Below the pieces are notes generated by a model, which worked only from the letters and a program-made list of their open reading frames with translations, was not told where the DNA came from and did not search any database. A program made the position numbers and the translations under genes. Of a DNA stretch of 64,000 nucleotides, positions 32,966-46,654 are shown one piece after another. Position 1 is the first letter of the stretch; the number at the start of each line of letters is the position of its first letter. The DNA is taken from the NCBI GenBank assembly GCA_030691385.1, contig JAUYEI010000018.1, positions 62,001 through 126,000 on the forward strand, in the 5' to 3' direction. Source of the stretch: Azonexus sp. (GTDB taxonomy: Bacteria; Pseudomonadota; Gammaproteobacteria; Burkholderiales; Rhodocyclaceae).

Positions 32966-33099
32966 CCTTGCGCCACTCGTCTTCGAAGGTCCGCACCAAT
33001 ACCTGATCCTTGAAACTGAGGAGGGCATGCCGCATGGGCAGCGATCTTACTCGACATGGCGGGAACGGCTTGCCGAGAGCAAGGTCAGACCGGCATCGC

Positions 33100-33136
33100 C
33101 ATTTCATTTTTGGCCATTTTTTCCGGTTGACCGTGA
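33100..33136 (+). repeat. 35-bp TTGACCGTG motif, copy E
   Basis: CATTTCATTTTTGGCCATTTTTTCCGGTTGACCGTGA; contains the GTG start of the yceI-like gene. Confidence 0.9.
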
Positions 33137-33690
33137 GAATCCTCCCCGCCCTGCTTTTTGCCGCCTGTCTGCCCCTGGCCAACGCCGCCGAATACGTCAT
33201 CGACCCGGCGCACACCTATGCCAGCTTCGAAATCGACCATCTCGGCTTTTCGACGCAACGCGGCCAGTTCAACAGCAGCAGCGGCATCGTCGAATTCGAC
33301 GCGGAGGAAAAAACCGGGCGCATCGACATCAGCATCGAAACCGCCTCGCTCGACACCGGTTTTGAATTGCGCGACGACGTGCTGCGCGGTGACGACTGGT
33401 TCAAGGCCAGAGACTTCCCCTACATTTTCTTTCGCAGCCAGAAGCTCATTTTCAGCGAAGAAAAACTCAGCGCCGTTGAGGGCTCGCTCGTCATGCTCGG
33501 CGAAAGCCGGCCGCTGCGCCTCGAGGTCACGCGCTTCAAATGCGGGCTCAACGTCGCCAGCCGCCAGCGGGGCTGCGGAGCCGACGCCGTCGGCGTCCTG
33601 CGCCGTTCCGAATTCGGCCTGAGCAACGGCATCCCCTTCATCGGCGACGAAGTCCGCCTGCGCGTCCAGGTCGAAGCCTATCTGCCCTGA
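33133..33690 (+). CDS. YceI family periplasmic protein
   Basis: Signal peptide; AEYVIDPAHTYASFEIDHLGFSTQRGQF. Confidence 0.88.
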   Translation: MRILPALLFAACLPLANAAEYVIDPAHTYASFEIDHLGFSTQRGQFNSSSGIVEFDAEEKTGRIDISIETASLDTGFELRDDVLRGDDWFKARDFPYIFFRSQKLIFSEEKLSAVEGSLVMLGESRPLRLEVTRFKCGLNVASRQRGCGADAVGVLRRSEFGLSNGIPFIGDEVRLRVQVEAYLP

Positions 33691-33792
33691 GTTTCCTCGC
33701 CACCAGGGCGCCCGCCGACGCACTAAAGTCATGTGCTAATCCCCTGTTTCTGCGAAAATAGCCCCCCCCTTTTGCTGTTCCCGGACACCCCA

Positions 33793-34914
33793 ATGCCACC
33801 CCATCCCGCCATCGCCAGCACCGCCGAGATCGTCGCCGAACTCAAGGCCGGTCGCATGGTCATCCTGGTCGATGAAGAAGACCGCGAAAACGAGGGCGAC
33901 CTCGTCATGGCCGCCCAACACATCACGCCCGAGGCGATCAATTTCATGGCCAAATTCGGCCGTGGCCTGATCTGCCTGACCCTGACCGAAGCCCGCTGCA
34001 AGAAGCTCGGCCTGGCCCAGATGGCGACCAACAACAAGACCCAGTACGGCACCGCCTTCACCGTCTCGATCGAAGCGGCCGAAGGCGTCACCACCGGCAT
34101 CTCCGCCGCCGACCGGGCGCGCACCATCCAGGTCGCCGTCGCCAAGAACACGACCATCGACGACATCGTCCAGCCCGGCCACGTCTTCCCGATCACCGCC
34201 CGCGAAGGCGGCGTGCTGGTCCGCGCCGGCCACACCGAAGCCGGCTGCGACCTCGCCGGCATGGCCGGTCTGGAGCCGTCCTCGGTGATCTGCGAAATCA
34301 TGAACGACGACGGCACCATGGCCCGCCTGCCCGAGCTCATGGAATTCGCCAAGGAACATGGCCTCAAGATCGGCACCATTGCCGACCTCATCCACTACCG
34401 CGCCGCCTCCGAAACGCTGGTCAAGCGCGTCACGAGCAAGACGATCAGCACCGCCCACGGCGAATTCACCATGCACGCCTATGTCGACCAGGCGAGCGGC
34501 GCCACGCATCTGGCGCTGGTCAAGGGCAGCATCCCGGCCGGCGACGAAACGCTGGTTCGCGTTCACGAACCGCTCTCCGTCCTCGATTTCCTCGACCCGG
34601 CCAGCAAGCGCCAGTCCTTCTCGATCGAGGAGGCTCAAGTGGCCATGGCCAAATTCGGCCACGGCGTCATCGTCCTCATGCACCGCCCGGAAGACGGCGA
34701 AGCCCTGCTCGCCCGCCTGACCGGCACGATTGACGCAAAATCGCCGAGCACTCCGGTCAAATGGGACCCGCGCACCTACGGCATCGGCGCCCAGATCCTG
34801 CGCGATGTCGGCGTTTCCAAGATGCGCCTGCTCTCCAGCCCGCGCAAGATGCCCTCCATGACCGGCTTTGGCCTCGAAGTCACCGGTTTCGTCACCACGC
34901 CAGCGGAGTTGTAA
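33793..34914 (+). CDS. ribBA: 3,4-dihydroxy-2-butanone-4-phosphate synthase/GTP cyclohydrolase II-like protein
   Basis: VILVDEEDRENEGDLVMAAQHITPEAINFMAKFGRGLICL; C-terminal RibA-like domain. Confidence 0.94.
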   Translation: MPPHPAIASTAEIVAELKAGRMVILVDEEDRENEGDLVMAAQHITPEAINFMAKFGRGLICLTLTEARCKKLGLAQMATNNKTQYGTAFTVSIEAAEGVTTGISAADRARTIQVAVAKNTTIDDIVQPGHVFPITAREGGVLVRAGHTEAGCDLAGMAGLEPSSVICEIMNDDGTMARLPELMEFAKEHGLKIGTIADLIHYRAASETLVKRVTSKTISTAHGEFTMHAYVDQASGATHLALVKGSIPAGDETLVRVHEPLSVLDFLDPASKRQSFSIEEAQVAMAKFGHGVIVLMHRPEDGEALLARLTGTIDAKSPSTPVKWDPRTYGIGAQILRDVGVSKMRLLSSPRKMPSMTGFGLEVTGFVTTPAEL

Positions 34915-34917
34915 GCC

Positions 34918-35391
34918 ATGTCCCGTTTCGACAACATCTTTGAATACGACAACAACCTGAACGGCGCCGGCCTGAAAGTCGGCATCGTCATGAGCCGCTT
35001 CAACCTGCCGGTCTGCGAAGCCCTGCTCTCGTCCTGCGTCACCGAACTCAAGCGACTCGGCGTCGCCGATGCCGACATGACCATCGCCAACGTCCCCGGC
35101 GCACTGGAAATCCCGCTCGTCCTGCAGACCATGGCGCAGAGCGGCAGCTTCGACGCGCTGGTCGCCCTCGGCGCGGTCATTCGCGGCGACACCTACCACT
35201 TCGAAGTGGTCTCCAACGACGCCTGCCGCGCCATCATGGAAGTCCAGCTCGACACCGGCGTGCCCATCGCCAACGGCATCCTGACCTGCGACACCGACGA
35301 ACAGGCCGAAATCCGCACGCAAACCAAGGGCAGTGATTGCGCCCGGGCTGCCGTCGAAATGGCCAACCTTCAGAAAGCCCTGCTCCAATGA
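34918..35391 (+). CDS. ribH: 6,7-dimethyl-8-ribityllumazine synthase
   Basis: [18 protein letters not shown]...[13 protein letters not shown]...[19 protein letters not shown]. Confidence 0.96.
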   Translation: MSRFDNIFEYDNNLNGAGLKVGIVMSRFNLPVCEALLSSCVTELKRLGVADADMTIANVPGALEIPLVLQTMAQSGSFDALVALGAVIRGDTYHFEVVSNDACRAIMEVQLDTGVPIANGILTCDTDEQAEIRTQTKGSDCARAAVEMANLQKALLQ

Positions 35392-35876
35392 CCACCCTCC
35401 TCAGCGATAGCGAACACCCCCATGACGTCGCGGCGCCGCCCAGGTCGGCCCGCCGTCGCTCCCGTGAATTCGTCCTGCAAGGCCTCTACCAGTGGCGCGT
35501 CGGCGGTGCCGACGAGGCCGCCATCGAAGCCTACGCCCCGGAAATGGAGGGCTTTGCCAAGGCTGATCGCGAATTTTTCGTCGGCTCCCTGCGCGGCGTC
35601 ATCGGCCAGAGCGCAACGCTGATCGAACAGATTTCCAAACACATCGACCGCCCGTTCACCGAACTGTCGCCGGTCGAAGCCTGCATCCTGATGATGGGCA
35701 GCTTCGAGATGATCAACCATCCCGAAACCCCCTACCGCGTCATCATCAACGAGGCCATCGAACTGGCCAAATCCTTCGGCGGCACTGACGGCCACAAGTA
35801 CGTCAATGGCGTGCTCGACAAGATCGCCGCCCTCGTTCGCGCCGACGAGGTCGCGGCCCGCAAGCAGGGCAAGTAA
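35388..35876 (+). CDS. nusB: Transcription antitermination protein NusB
   Basis: [19 protein letters not shown]...[33 protein letters not shown]. Confidence 0.96.
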   Translation: MTTLLSDSEHPHDVAAPPRSARRRSREFVLQGLYQWRVGGADEAAIEAYAPEMEGFAKADREFFVGSLRGVIGQSATLIEQISKHIDRPFTELSPVEACILMMGSFEMINHPETPYRVIINEAIELAKSFGGTDGHKYVNGVLDKIAALVRADEVAARKQGK

Positions 35877-35880
35877 TCCG

Positions 35881-36858
35881 ATGCCGGGCGAATTCGACCT
35901 GATCGACAAATATTTCGCCCGGCCCACCCCGTCGGCCGTCCTCGGCCCCGGCGACGACTGCGCGCTGGTCGCGCCGACGCCGGGCAGGCAACTGGCGGTG
36001 ACCACCGACATGCTGGTCGCCGGCACCCATTTCCTGCCCGACACCAATCCGAAGAACCTCGGCTGGAAAGCGCTGGCCGTCAATATTTCGGACCTCGCCG
36101 CGATGGGTGCCCAGCCTCGCTGGGTCACGCTGGCCGGCGCCTTGCCCGCAGTCGACGAGCCGTGGATCGCCGCCTTCGCCGAAGGCTTCTTCGCCTGCGC
36201 CGCCGAATACGGCGTCGATGTCATCGGTGGCGACACGACCAAAGGGCCGCTCAACGTCTGCGTCACGGCCATCGGCGAAGTCGAACCCGGCCAGGCGCTC
36301 CGCCGTGACGGCGCCCAGCCCGGCGACCAGATCTGGGTCTCCGGCCGCCCCGGTCTGGCCAGCCTGGGCCTGGCCTACCTGCAGGACAAGGTCAAGCTGC
36401 CCGAACCGTGGCCCCGCCTGTGCGTCGGCGCCCTCGAAAAGCCCCGCCCGCGTGTCGCCCTTGGTCTCGCCCTGAACGGCATCGCCAGCGCCGCGATCGA
36501 CGTTTCCGACGGCCTGCTGGCCGATCTCGGCCACATTGCCGAACGTTCCGGCTGCGCCGCCGCCGTCAAGCTCGTCCAGTTGCCGCATTTGCCCAAGGGC
36601 GAGAGCTACGATGCCGACCTCCGGCGCATCGCCCTCGAATGCCAGCTGACCGGCGGCGACGATTACGAGTTGTGCTTTACCGCACCGGGCACGCAAAGCC
36701 TGACCATCGCCAAAATTGCCGCGACACTGGAACTGCCGCTGTGGTGCATCGGCGAGATGGTGGCCGGCCCGACCGGCGAGGTCACCGTCCTCGATCCGGA
36801 CGGCAAGCCCGTCGACTTCGGCCGGAAGGGATACGACCACTTTGGCCAAGCGACCTGA
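35881..36858 (+). CDS. thiL: Thiamine-monophosphate kinase
   Basis: GEFDLIDKYFARP...LGPGDDCALVAPTPGRQLAVTTDMLVAGTHF. Confidence 0.95.
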   Translation: MPGEFDLIDKYFARPTPSAVLGPGDDCALVAPTPGRQLAVTTDMLVAGTHFLPDTNPKNLGWKALAVNISDLAAMGAQPRWVTLAGALPAVDEPWIAAFAEGFFACAAEYGVDVIGGDTTKGPLNVCVTAIGEVEPGQALRRDGAQPGDQIWVSGRPGLASLGLAYLQDKVKLPEPWPRLCVGALEKPRPRVALGLALNGIASAAIDVSDGLLADLGHIAERSGCAAAVKLVQLPHLPKGESYDADLRRIALECQLTGGDDYELCFTAPGTQSLTIAKIAATLELPLWCIGEMVAGPTGEVTVLDPDGKPVDFGRKGYDHFGQAT

Positions 36859-37327
36859 CCTCAATTTCCTGATCGCCCACCCGGCGCACTTTTTCGCGCT
36901 GGGCTGTGGCAGCGGGCTGGCCCCGAAGGCGCCGGGCACCTTCGGGACGCTGTTCGCGTGGGCGATGTTCGCCCTCTTTCACCACCATTTTTCCGATTTT
37001 GGCCTGTTTTTCCTGTTGACCGTGGCATACCTCGGCGGCATCTGGTTCATCGACGTCACCGGCCGGGCCATCGGCGACCCTGACCACGGCAGCATTGTCT
37101 GGGACGAGATCGTGCCCTTCTGGCTCATCCTGCTCATGACGCCGCCCACTTTCCTCTGGCAACTGGCCGCCTTCGCGCTGTTCCGCTTTTTCGACATCAC
37201 CAAGCCGCAGCCGGCCCGCTATTTTGACGAACATGTCAAAAACGGCTTTGGCGTCATGGCCGACGACCTTGTCGCCGCCGGCTACACTTTGCTCTGCCTG
37301 GCCCTGCTCAAGATCGTTTTCGCCTGA
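36842..37327 (+). CDS. pgpA: Phosphatidylglycerophosphatase A
   Basis: GCGSGLAPKAPGTFGTL...DHGSIVWDEIVPFW; TTG start overlapping thiL. Confidence 0.92.
   Translation: MAKRPDLNFLIAHPAHFFALGCGSGLAPKAPGTFGTLFAWAMFALFHHHFSDFGLFFLLTVAYLGGIWFIDVTGRAIGDPDHGSIVWDEIVPFWLILLMTPPTFLWQLAAFALFRFFDITKPQPARYFDEHVKNGFGVMADDLVAAGYTLLCLALLKIVFA
36986..37025 (+). repeat. 35-bp TTGACCGTG motif, copy F (inside pgpA)
   Basis: CATTTTTCCGATTTTGGCCTGTTTTTCCTGTTGACCGTGG. Confidence 0.75.
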
Positions 37328-37383
37328 CACGGCAACACCACACAGGCATAGAATAGCCAGCATAACCTGCTCGGAGATTCGCC

Positions 37384-37662
37384 ATGAGTCACAAGCATGC
37401 CCACCTGATGCGCAGCATCTTTCAGGACCCGCCGTCGGCCAACATCCACTGGCGCGAGATCGAATCGCTGCTCCACCACCTCGGCGCCGAGGTCGAACCG
37501 GCACACGGCGCCCGCTACAAGATCACACTCAACAAGGTCGAAGCCTTCCTGCATCACCCGCACAACAGCAGCACCTGCAGCCGGATGGATATCAAGGCCA
37601 TTCGCGAGATGCTGGCCCACGCCGGGGTCACGCTTTCGAAATACGAGGCGGGAGAGGCTTGA
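37384..37662 (+). CDS. HicA-like/YcfA-type small protein, no adjacent HicB
   Basis: [38 protein letters not shown]...[13 protein letters not shown]. Confidence 0.6.
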   Translation: MSHKHAHLMRSIFQDPPSANIHWREIESLLHHLGAEVEPAHGARYKITLNKVEAFLHHPHNSSTCSRMDIKAIREMLAHAGVTLSKYEAGEA

Positions 37663-37672
37663 GCCAATCGCG

Positions 37673-40939
<3,267 letters not shown>

Positions 40940-41033
40940 AATTATTTCTCCAGAACGCGCGCAATGCCTTGTCTGAGCGCGCTTGGCGAGGGAGACTAGC
41001 ATTCGTGAATGAAATACGAGGGGAGCGGGAAGC

Positions 41034-43955
41034 ATGACACTTCAGGACAACAAGACTCAGGGGTCAGGCAAGCCCATTGTGCTTATTGTCGACGACGTGC
41101 CGGACAACCTTGCCGCCATTTCGGAAATGATCAGCGATCTGGGCGTTGACGTCCGGGTCGCCAACAGTGGCCCGGTCGCCCTTCGCTACGCCAGGCTCCC
41201 CCCCCACCCCGACCTCATCCTGCTCGACGTCATGATGCCCGAGATGGATGGCCATGACGTGCTCCGGGCGCTGCGCGCGGATACCGAAACCCGCGATATT
41301 CCGGTGATATTCGTTACCGCCCTCGACGACCCTGGCAACGAGGAGCGCGGCATCGAGGAAGGCGCCGTCGACTACATCACCAAGCCGATCAATCCGGCCG
41401 TCCTCGGCATACGCGTCAAGGCCCAGCTTGAACTGAAACGGGCCCGCGACATCGTGGCCGGGCAAAAGGCGTGGCTTGAGCAGGAAGTCGCCCGACGCGT
41501 GGCCGAAAACATCCAGCTCGACGCACGACTGCAAATCGCTCTGGCCACCTCCGGTTTCGGCATCTGGGAACACGATCACGAACGCGGCAGCAACCAGTGG
41601 AGTCCCAGCCTGTCACGAATCCTCGGCCTCAGTGAGGGGCCAACAACAATCGCCGCCACACTTGAATTGATCCACCCGGAAGACCGCAACGCGATAGTGC
41701 AGAGCATGGAGGAGCAGCCCGGCCAGGGCGACGAAATCCATGTTGAAGAATTGCGCATGCGCCATGCCGATGGCCACTGGGTATGGATGGAGGCACGGGG
41801 ACGGATACTGCGTCGCGACGCTCAGGGCAAAGCGGCGCTGGTCCTCGGGACCATGGCCGACATCAGCCGGCGCAAGGTGGCAGATGCCGAACATCGCCTG
41901 TCATCGGTTGTGTTTACCGGCATCAGCGATGGTGTCTGCATCACCGATGCCAACGGTGACATTCTGCTCACCAACCAGGCCTTTTCAAAGGTGACCGGTT
42001 ACAGCAGCAGTGAAGCGCTCGGCAAGAATCCCCGCATCCTCCGTTCCGGGGTGCATGGCCCCGAGTTTTATCGCGACATGTGGGAGGCCATCAACCGGCA
42101 CGGCAACTGGCAGGGCGAGATCACCAACCGGCGCAAGGACGGCGAACTGGTGACCGAATGGCTGAACATTTCGGCCGTACGCGACAGAAGAGGGCATCTG
42201 ATCAATTACGTTGGCGTATTCAGCGATCTTTCGGAGCGCCATGCCGCGGCCGAACGCATTCAATACCTGTCCAGCTTCGACCCGCTGACCAACCTGCCCA
42301 ACCGCAGCCTGTTTGCCGATCGCCTCGGTCAGGCGCTGATCAGCGCTCACCGCTTCAATCGGGAGACAGCGGTCATCCTGCTCGATCTCGACCGCTTCCG
42401 TTTCATCAACGACACGCTCGGCCCACCCGTTGGCGACGCGATATTGATCGAGGTGGCGCGCCGCCTCAACCTGCAGGTCCGCGATGGCGACACCATCGGC
42501 CGCCGCTCCGGCAACGAATTCGGCTTCGTGATGGCCAACCTGAGTCACGAGCGGGACACCATCGCGCTCGCCCAGCGCATGCTTGACGCCATCGCTGTTC
42601 CCTTCGAGCTTGGTGAGCACACCATCGCCATTACCGCCTGCATCGGCGTTGCCGTCGCCCCCCGCAACGGTAACGATGTCGACGCGCTGATGAAGTGCGC
42701 CGATGCCGCCCTGCTGCGCACCAAGAAAAGCGGGCAAAACACATTCCGTTTCTATTCACCCGAAATGGATGCCGACGCCGCCCGTCGACTCGGGCTTGAA
42801 GCCGCCTTGCGGCTAGCCCTGCAACGCAATGAACTGGCTGTTCACTACCAGCCACAGATCAGCCTCGACAGCGGCAACATGATAGGCATGGAAGCCCTGC
42901 TGCGCTGGAACAATCCGGAGTTTGGTTCGATATCGCCCGCCGAGTTCATCCCTATCGCCGAAGAAACCGGGCTTATCCTGCCCATCGGCGAATGGGTGTT
43001 GCGCACTGCCTGCCTGCAAACACGGCAATGGCTGGATCTTGGCCTGGCCAGCCTGCGCATTGCGGTCAACCTCTCGTCTCGCCAGTTTCGCCAGGCCAAC
43101 CTATCTGGCCTGGTCAGCCAGTGCCTGGCCGAAACCGGCCTGCCAGCCGGGGCGCTGGAACTGGAGATTACCGAGAGCGCCCTGATCGACGATATCGACG
43201 AAGCCATCGCCCAGTGCCGAAGCCTCAAGGGACTCGGCGTCAAGATTTCGCTCGATGATTTCGGTACCGGCTATTCGTCGCTGGCCTATATCTCGCGCCT
43301 GCCCTTCGACAAGATCAAGATCGACCAGAGCTTTGTCCGCGACATTACCGAAAATCCGGTCAACGCAGCGATTGCTTCGGCGGCCATCGTCATGGCCCGC
43401 AGCCTCAATCTGAGCGTACTGGCCGAAGGCGTCGAAACCGAAGCGCAGGCCAGTTTTCTGCGGAGCCGACGCTGTGACTCGATGCAGGGCTATCTGTTCA
43501 GCAGACCACTGCCGGCGGCGGAGTTCGAGCAACTGCTGGCTGGCAAGAAGCGCCTGCAACTCACCGACACACCACCGGAAAACGCGCAAACGCTGCTTAT
43601 TGTCGACGATGAGCCGAATATCCTGACGTCGTTGTCACGCCTGCTGCGCCGCGAAGGTTTCAACATCCTGACGGCCAACTCACCCGCCGCGGCTTTCGAG
43701 CATCTGGCCAAGCATCCGGTACAGGTCATTCTTTCCGACCAGCGCATGCCCGACATGTCGGGAACCGAGTTTTTCGCCCGGGTTCGCCAGCTCTATCCGG
43801 ACACCATCCGCATCGTATTGACCGGCTACACCGATATCGAATCGGTGACAGGAGCAATCAATCGCGGCGCCATCTACAAATTCCTGACCAAGCCCTGGGA
43901 TGACGACATGCTGCGCGAACAGATTCGCGAAGCTTTCCGGATAGCCAAGGGGTGA
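41034..43955 (+). CDS. REC-PAS-PAS-GGDEF(degenerate)-EAL-REC protein
   Basis: LILLDVMMPEMDGHDVL; RRSGNEFGFVM in place of GGDEF; EALLRWNNPEFG and DDFGTGYSSLAYIS; second REC VILSDQRMPDMSGTEFF. Confidence 0.9.
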   Translation: MTLQDNKTQGSGKPIVLIVDDVPDNLAAISEMISDLGVDVRVANSGPVALRYARLPPHPDLILLDVMMPEMDGHDVLRALRADTETRDIPVIFVTALDDPGNEERGIEEGAVDYITKPINPAVLGIRVKAQLELKRARDIVAGQKAWLEQEVARRVAENIQLDARLQIALATSGFGIWEHDHERGSNQWSPSLSRILGLSEGPTTIAATLELIHPEDRNAIVQSMEEQPGQGDEIHVEELRMRHADGHWVWMEARGRILRRDAQGKAALVLGTMADISRRKVADAEHRLSSVVFTGISDGVCITDANGDILLTNQAFSKVTGYSSSEALGKNPRILRSGVHGPEFYRDMWEAINRHGNWQGEITNRRKDGELVTEWLNISAVRDRRGHLINYVGVFSDLSERHAAAERIQYLSSFDPLTNLPNRSLFADRLGQALISAHRFNRETAVILLDLDRFRFINDTLGPPVGDAILIEVARRLNLQVRDGDTIGRRSGNEFGFVMANLSHERDTIALAQRMLDAIAVPFELGEHTIAITACIGVAVAPRNGNDVDALMKCADAALLRTKKSGQNTFRFYSPEMDADAARRLGLEAALRLALQRNELAVHYQPQISLDSGNMIGMEALLRWNNPEFGSISPAEFIPIAEETGLILPIGEWVLRTACLQTRQWLDLGLASLRIAVNLSSRQFRQANLSGLVSQCLAETGLPAGALELEITESALIDDIDEAIAQCRSLKGLGVKISLDDFGTGYSSLAYISRLPFDKIKIDQSFVRDITENPVNAAIASAAIVMARSLNLSVLAEGVETEAQASFLRSRRCDSMQGYLFSRPLPAAEFEQLLAGKKRLQLTDTPPENAQTLLIVDDEPNILTSLSRLLRREGFNILTANSPAAAFEHLAKHPVQVILSDQRMPDMSGTEFFARVRQLYPDTIRIVLTGYTDIESVTGAINRGAIYKFLTKPWDDDMLREQIREAFRIAKG

Positions 43956-43957
43956 GC

Positions 43958-46654
43958 ATGAGCCTAAGCCCGCGAGCCGCTTTTCTCTGGCGCTTCCTGC
44001 CGGTGGCTGCTGTGGTCATTATTGGCACATTGCTCCATGGCTATGGCGACGGGATACTTGAGCGATGGATCATTGCCGGCGCCCTGCTCCTTTTGGCGGC
44101 GACAGGCATCCTCGTCTGGCTACGCATACGCATGCGCGAAATGGGGCGCGAAGCACGATTTCATGCCATTTTCGACTACGCCATGGTCGGGATCGCCACG
44201 ACCTCGCCGCAGAAGGAATGGCTTTCGGTCAACCCGGCACTTTGTCGCATCCTGGGTTATGGCGCCGAAGAATTGACGAAAAAAACCTGGGACGAGCTGA
44301 CCCATCCGGATGACATCGCGACCAACCTCAATCAATTTGAGGCCGTATTGCGCGGCGAGTCTGACGGCTACAGCCTGAAAAAACGTTTTATCGCCAAAGA
44401 TGGTTCAATCATCCACACTGCAATTTCGGCACGTGCTATCCGGAACGCTCGTGGCCAGGTTGATTTTTTTGTCGCCATCTTTGAAGACATCAGCCACTGG
44501 GTTCTTGCGGAAAACGAGTTGAATGCATCGGTCAACACGCTGCAGCGGTTTATCGACCACCTGCCCGGCACCGCTTATATCAAGAGCGCCGACTCGCGCA
44601 TTCTGGTTGCCAACAAAGGCTTTCAGGATCAGTTCGGGATCAATCCGGAAGAGATACTGGGCCATCACTCAATCGAGGCCTTTCCCGGCGAATTCGGCAA
44701 AAAAGTCGTCGCTGACGATGCGCGCGTTCTGGCCACGGGCATCACCGAGCGCATCGAAGATGAATGGAACGGACGGGTCTTTGAAAGCACCAAGTTCATC
44801 ATTCCCCGTGACGATGGCAGCGCAGACCTGGGTGACATCACGATCGATGTCACCGAGCGCCGATTGACCGAGCTCAAACTTTCCCAGCAGGCCCGTTGTT
44901 CCGCTGTCTTGTTGGCGTTGCCGAAAAAAGCCGAGGAGCTTTCCGAAAAAGCGTTCATGCAATACGCGCTGGAGCGCGCCGAAGAGCTGACGCAAAGCGT
45001 CATTGGCTTCATGCACCTGGTCAATGACGATGGCGTGAGCATCGAACTGGTTGCCTGGTCGGCCAGCACGCTCAAGAATTACTGTACGGCCGCCTTCGAC
45101 AGTCATTACCCCATTTCCGAGGCCGGCATCTGGGCCGAGGCGGCACGTAAAAAACAACCTGTCGTCGTCAATGACTCCGCCCGCGCCGAGAACAAACACG
45201 GGCCTCCCGCCGGGCACTCGGTACTGAACCGCCTGCTCAGTATTCCGGTCATGGAGGAGGGCGCCGTCCGCATGATGACGGGCGTCGGCAACAAAGCCAG
45301 CGATTACACGGATTTCGACGTCGAAACAGTGCAGTTGATCGGCAGCGAAACCTGGCGCATCGTGCGCCGGCAGCGCTCCGAAAACGCGCTGCGCCTTGCC
45401 ACGCAGGTGGTGAATGCGAGTCCGGTGGTTTGCTTCCGCGCTCGCAGCACCGAAGGCTGGCCTTTGGTCTTTATTTCGGACAATGTCCGGCAATGGGGCT
45501 ACACCCCCAAACAACTCATTGCCGGGCAGCCCAGCGTATTTGATGTCATGCATCCCGATGACCTGCCACGGATACGGGGCGAAACAAACCGTCACGCCGC
45601 TGACGGGGTGTCACGCTTCGCCCTGGAGTACCGCCTGGTCACCGCCGAAGGCCAGGTTGTCTGGGTGCTGGGTCGCACCACCATTCGCCTCGACGCCGAC
45701 GGGAAGCCCGAGTTTTTCGATGGCGTACTGACGGACATTACGGAACGCAAAGCCCAGCAGGCCCTGATGGACGAGGCGCTCGCCCAGCAGAAAAAACTCA
45801 ACAAACGCCTTGAAGAAGCCAACAACCAGTTGATGCAATCGGAAAAAATGGCCTCCATCGGGCAACTGGCGGCCGGTGTTGCCCATGAACTGAACAACCC
45901 GATCGGCTTTGTCCATTCCAATCTGGGCACGCTGGATGGCTACGTGCACGACCTCATAGCCATCATCGCTGCTTATGAAAGCCTGTTCTGCGCGCCGGGC
46001 GAAACCAACCCGCACGCAGATGAAATCAGGCGACTGCTCGAACAGCACGATTTCGCCTTCCTCAAGAACGACATTTTCAGCCTGCTTGCCGAATCGAAGG
46101 ATGGCCTTGGCCGGGTCCGCAAGATCGTCCAGGACCTCAAGAACTTCTCGCGCGTCGGCGAGCAGGAATGGCAGGAAGCGGACTTGCACCAGGGTATCGA
46201 TTCAACCTTGAACATTGTCTGGAACGAACTGAAATACAAGACCAAGGTGGTCAAGGAATACGGCGAGATTCCCCATGTGTTCTGCCTTATTTCACAACTC
46301 AATCAGGTTTTCATGAACCTGCTGGTCAATGCCGGCCACGCCATTGAAACGCAAGGTACCATCACCATTCGCACCAGCCGTCACGGTAACGACAAGGTGT
46401 GCGTCGAAATCAGCGATACTGGCAAGGGCATCGCACCGGAGCACATCAACCGGATTTTCGAGCCGTTCTTTACGACCAAGCCGGTTGGCAAGGGGACCGG
46501 GCTCGGGCTTTCGCTGTCCTACGGGATCATCAAACGGCACGGCGGTCATATCGAGGTTGAAAGCATCGAGGGGCATGGCACCACTTTTCGTCTGTTGCTG
46601 CCCATCAATCCAAAGCAGAACACTGAGCCAAAAGTTTCGGAGACTTCATCATGA
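43958..46654 (+). CDS. Membrane histidine kinase with PAS/GAF/PAS sensor domains
   Basis: Two N-terminal TM segments; GQLAAGVAHELNNPIGFVHSNL; GTGLGLSLSYGIIKRHGG; GTG at 43952 possible alternative start. Confidence 0.88.
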   Translation: MSLSPRAAFLWRFLPVAAVVIIGTLLHGYGDGILERWIIAGALLLLAATGILVWLRIRMREMGREARFHAIFDYAMVGIATTSPQKEWLSVNPALCRILGYGAEELTKKTWDELTHPDDIATNLNQFEAVLRGESDGYSLKKRFIAKDGSIIHTAISARAIRNARGQVDFFVAIFEDISHWVLAENELNASVNTLQRFIDHLPGTAYIKSADSRILVANKGFQDQFGINPEEILGHHSIEAFPGEFGKKVVADDARVLATGITERIEDEWNGRVFESTKFIIPRDDGSADLGDITIDVTERRLTELKLSQQARCSAVLLALPKKAEELSEKAFMQYALERAEELTQSVIGFMHLVNDDGVSIELVAWSASTLKNYCTAAFDSHYPISEAGIWAEAARKKQPVVVNDSARAENKHGPPAGHSVLNRLLSIPVMEEGAVRMMTGVGNKASDYTDFDVETVQLIGSETWRIVRRQRSENALRLATQVVNASPVVCFRARSTEGWPLVFISDNVRQWGYTPKQLIAGQPSVFDVMHPDDLPRIRGETNRHAADGVSRFALEYRLVTAEGQVVWVLGRTTIRLDADGKPEFFDGVLTDITERKAQQALMDEALAQQKKLNKRLEEANNQLMQSEKMASIGQLAAGVAHELNNPIGFVHSNLGTLDGYVHDLIAIIAAYESLFCAPGETNPHADEIRRLLEQHDFAFLKNDIFSLLAESKDGLGRVRKIVQDLKNFSRVGEQEWQEADLHQGIDSTLNIVWNELKYKTKVVKEYGEIPHVFCLISQLNQVFMNLLVNAGHAIETQGTITIRTSRHGNDKVCVEISDTGKGIAPEHINRIFEPFFTTKPVGKGTGLGLSLSYGIIKRHGGHIEVESIEGHGTTFRLLLPINPKQNTEPKVSETSS

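Noticed and set aside
32955-33215. Reverse-strand 86-aa ORF between the GGDEF-EAL gene and yceI
   Set aside because: Much of it is the reverse translation of the 35-bp motif; no recognisable domain
33740-33792. FMN riboswitch upstream of ribBA (C8 tract region)
   Set aside because: The short leader lacks conserved RFN motifs; only a homopolymer C tract is present
33736-35388. 550-aa reverse ORF opposite ribBA-ribH
   Set aside because: Antisense shadow; the forward genes are unmistakable
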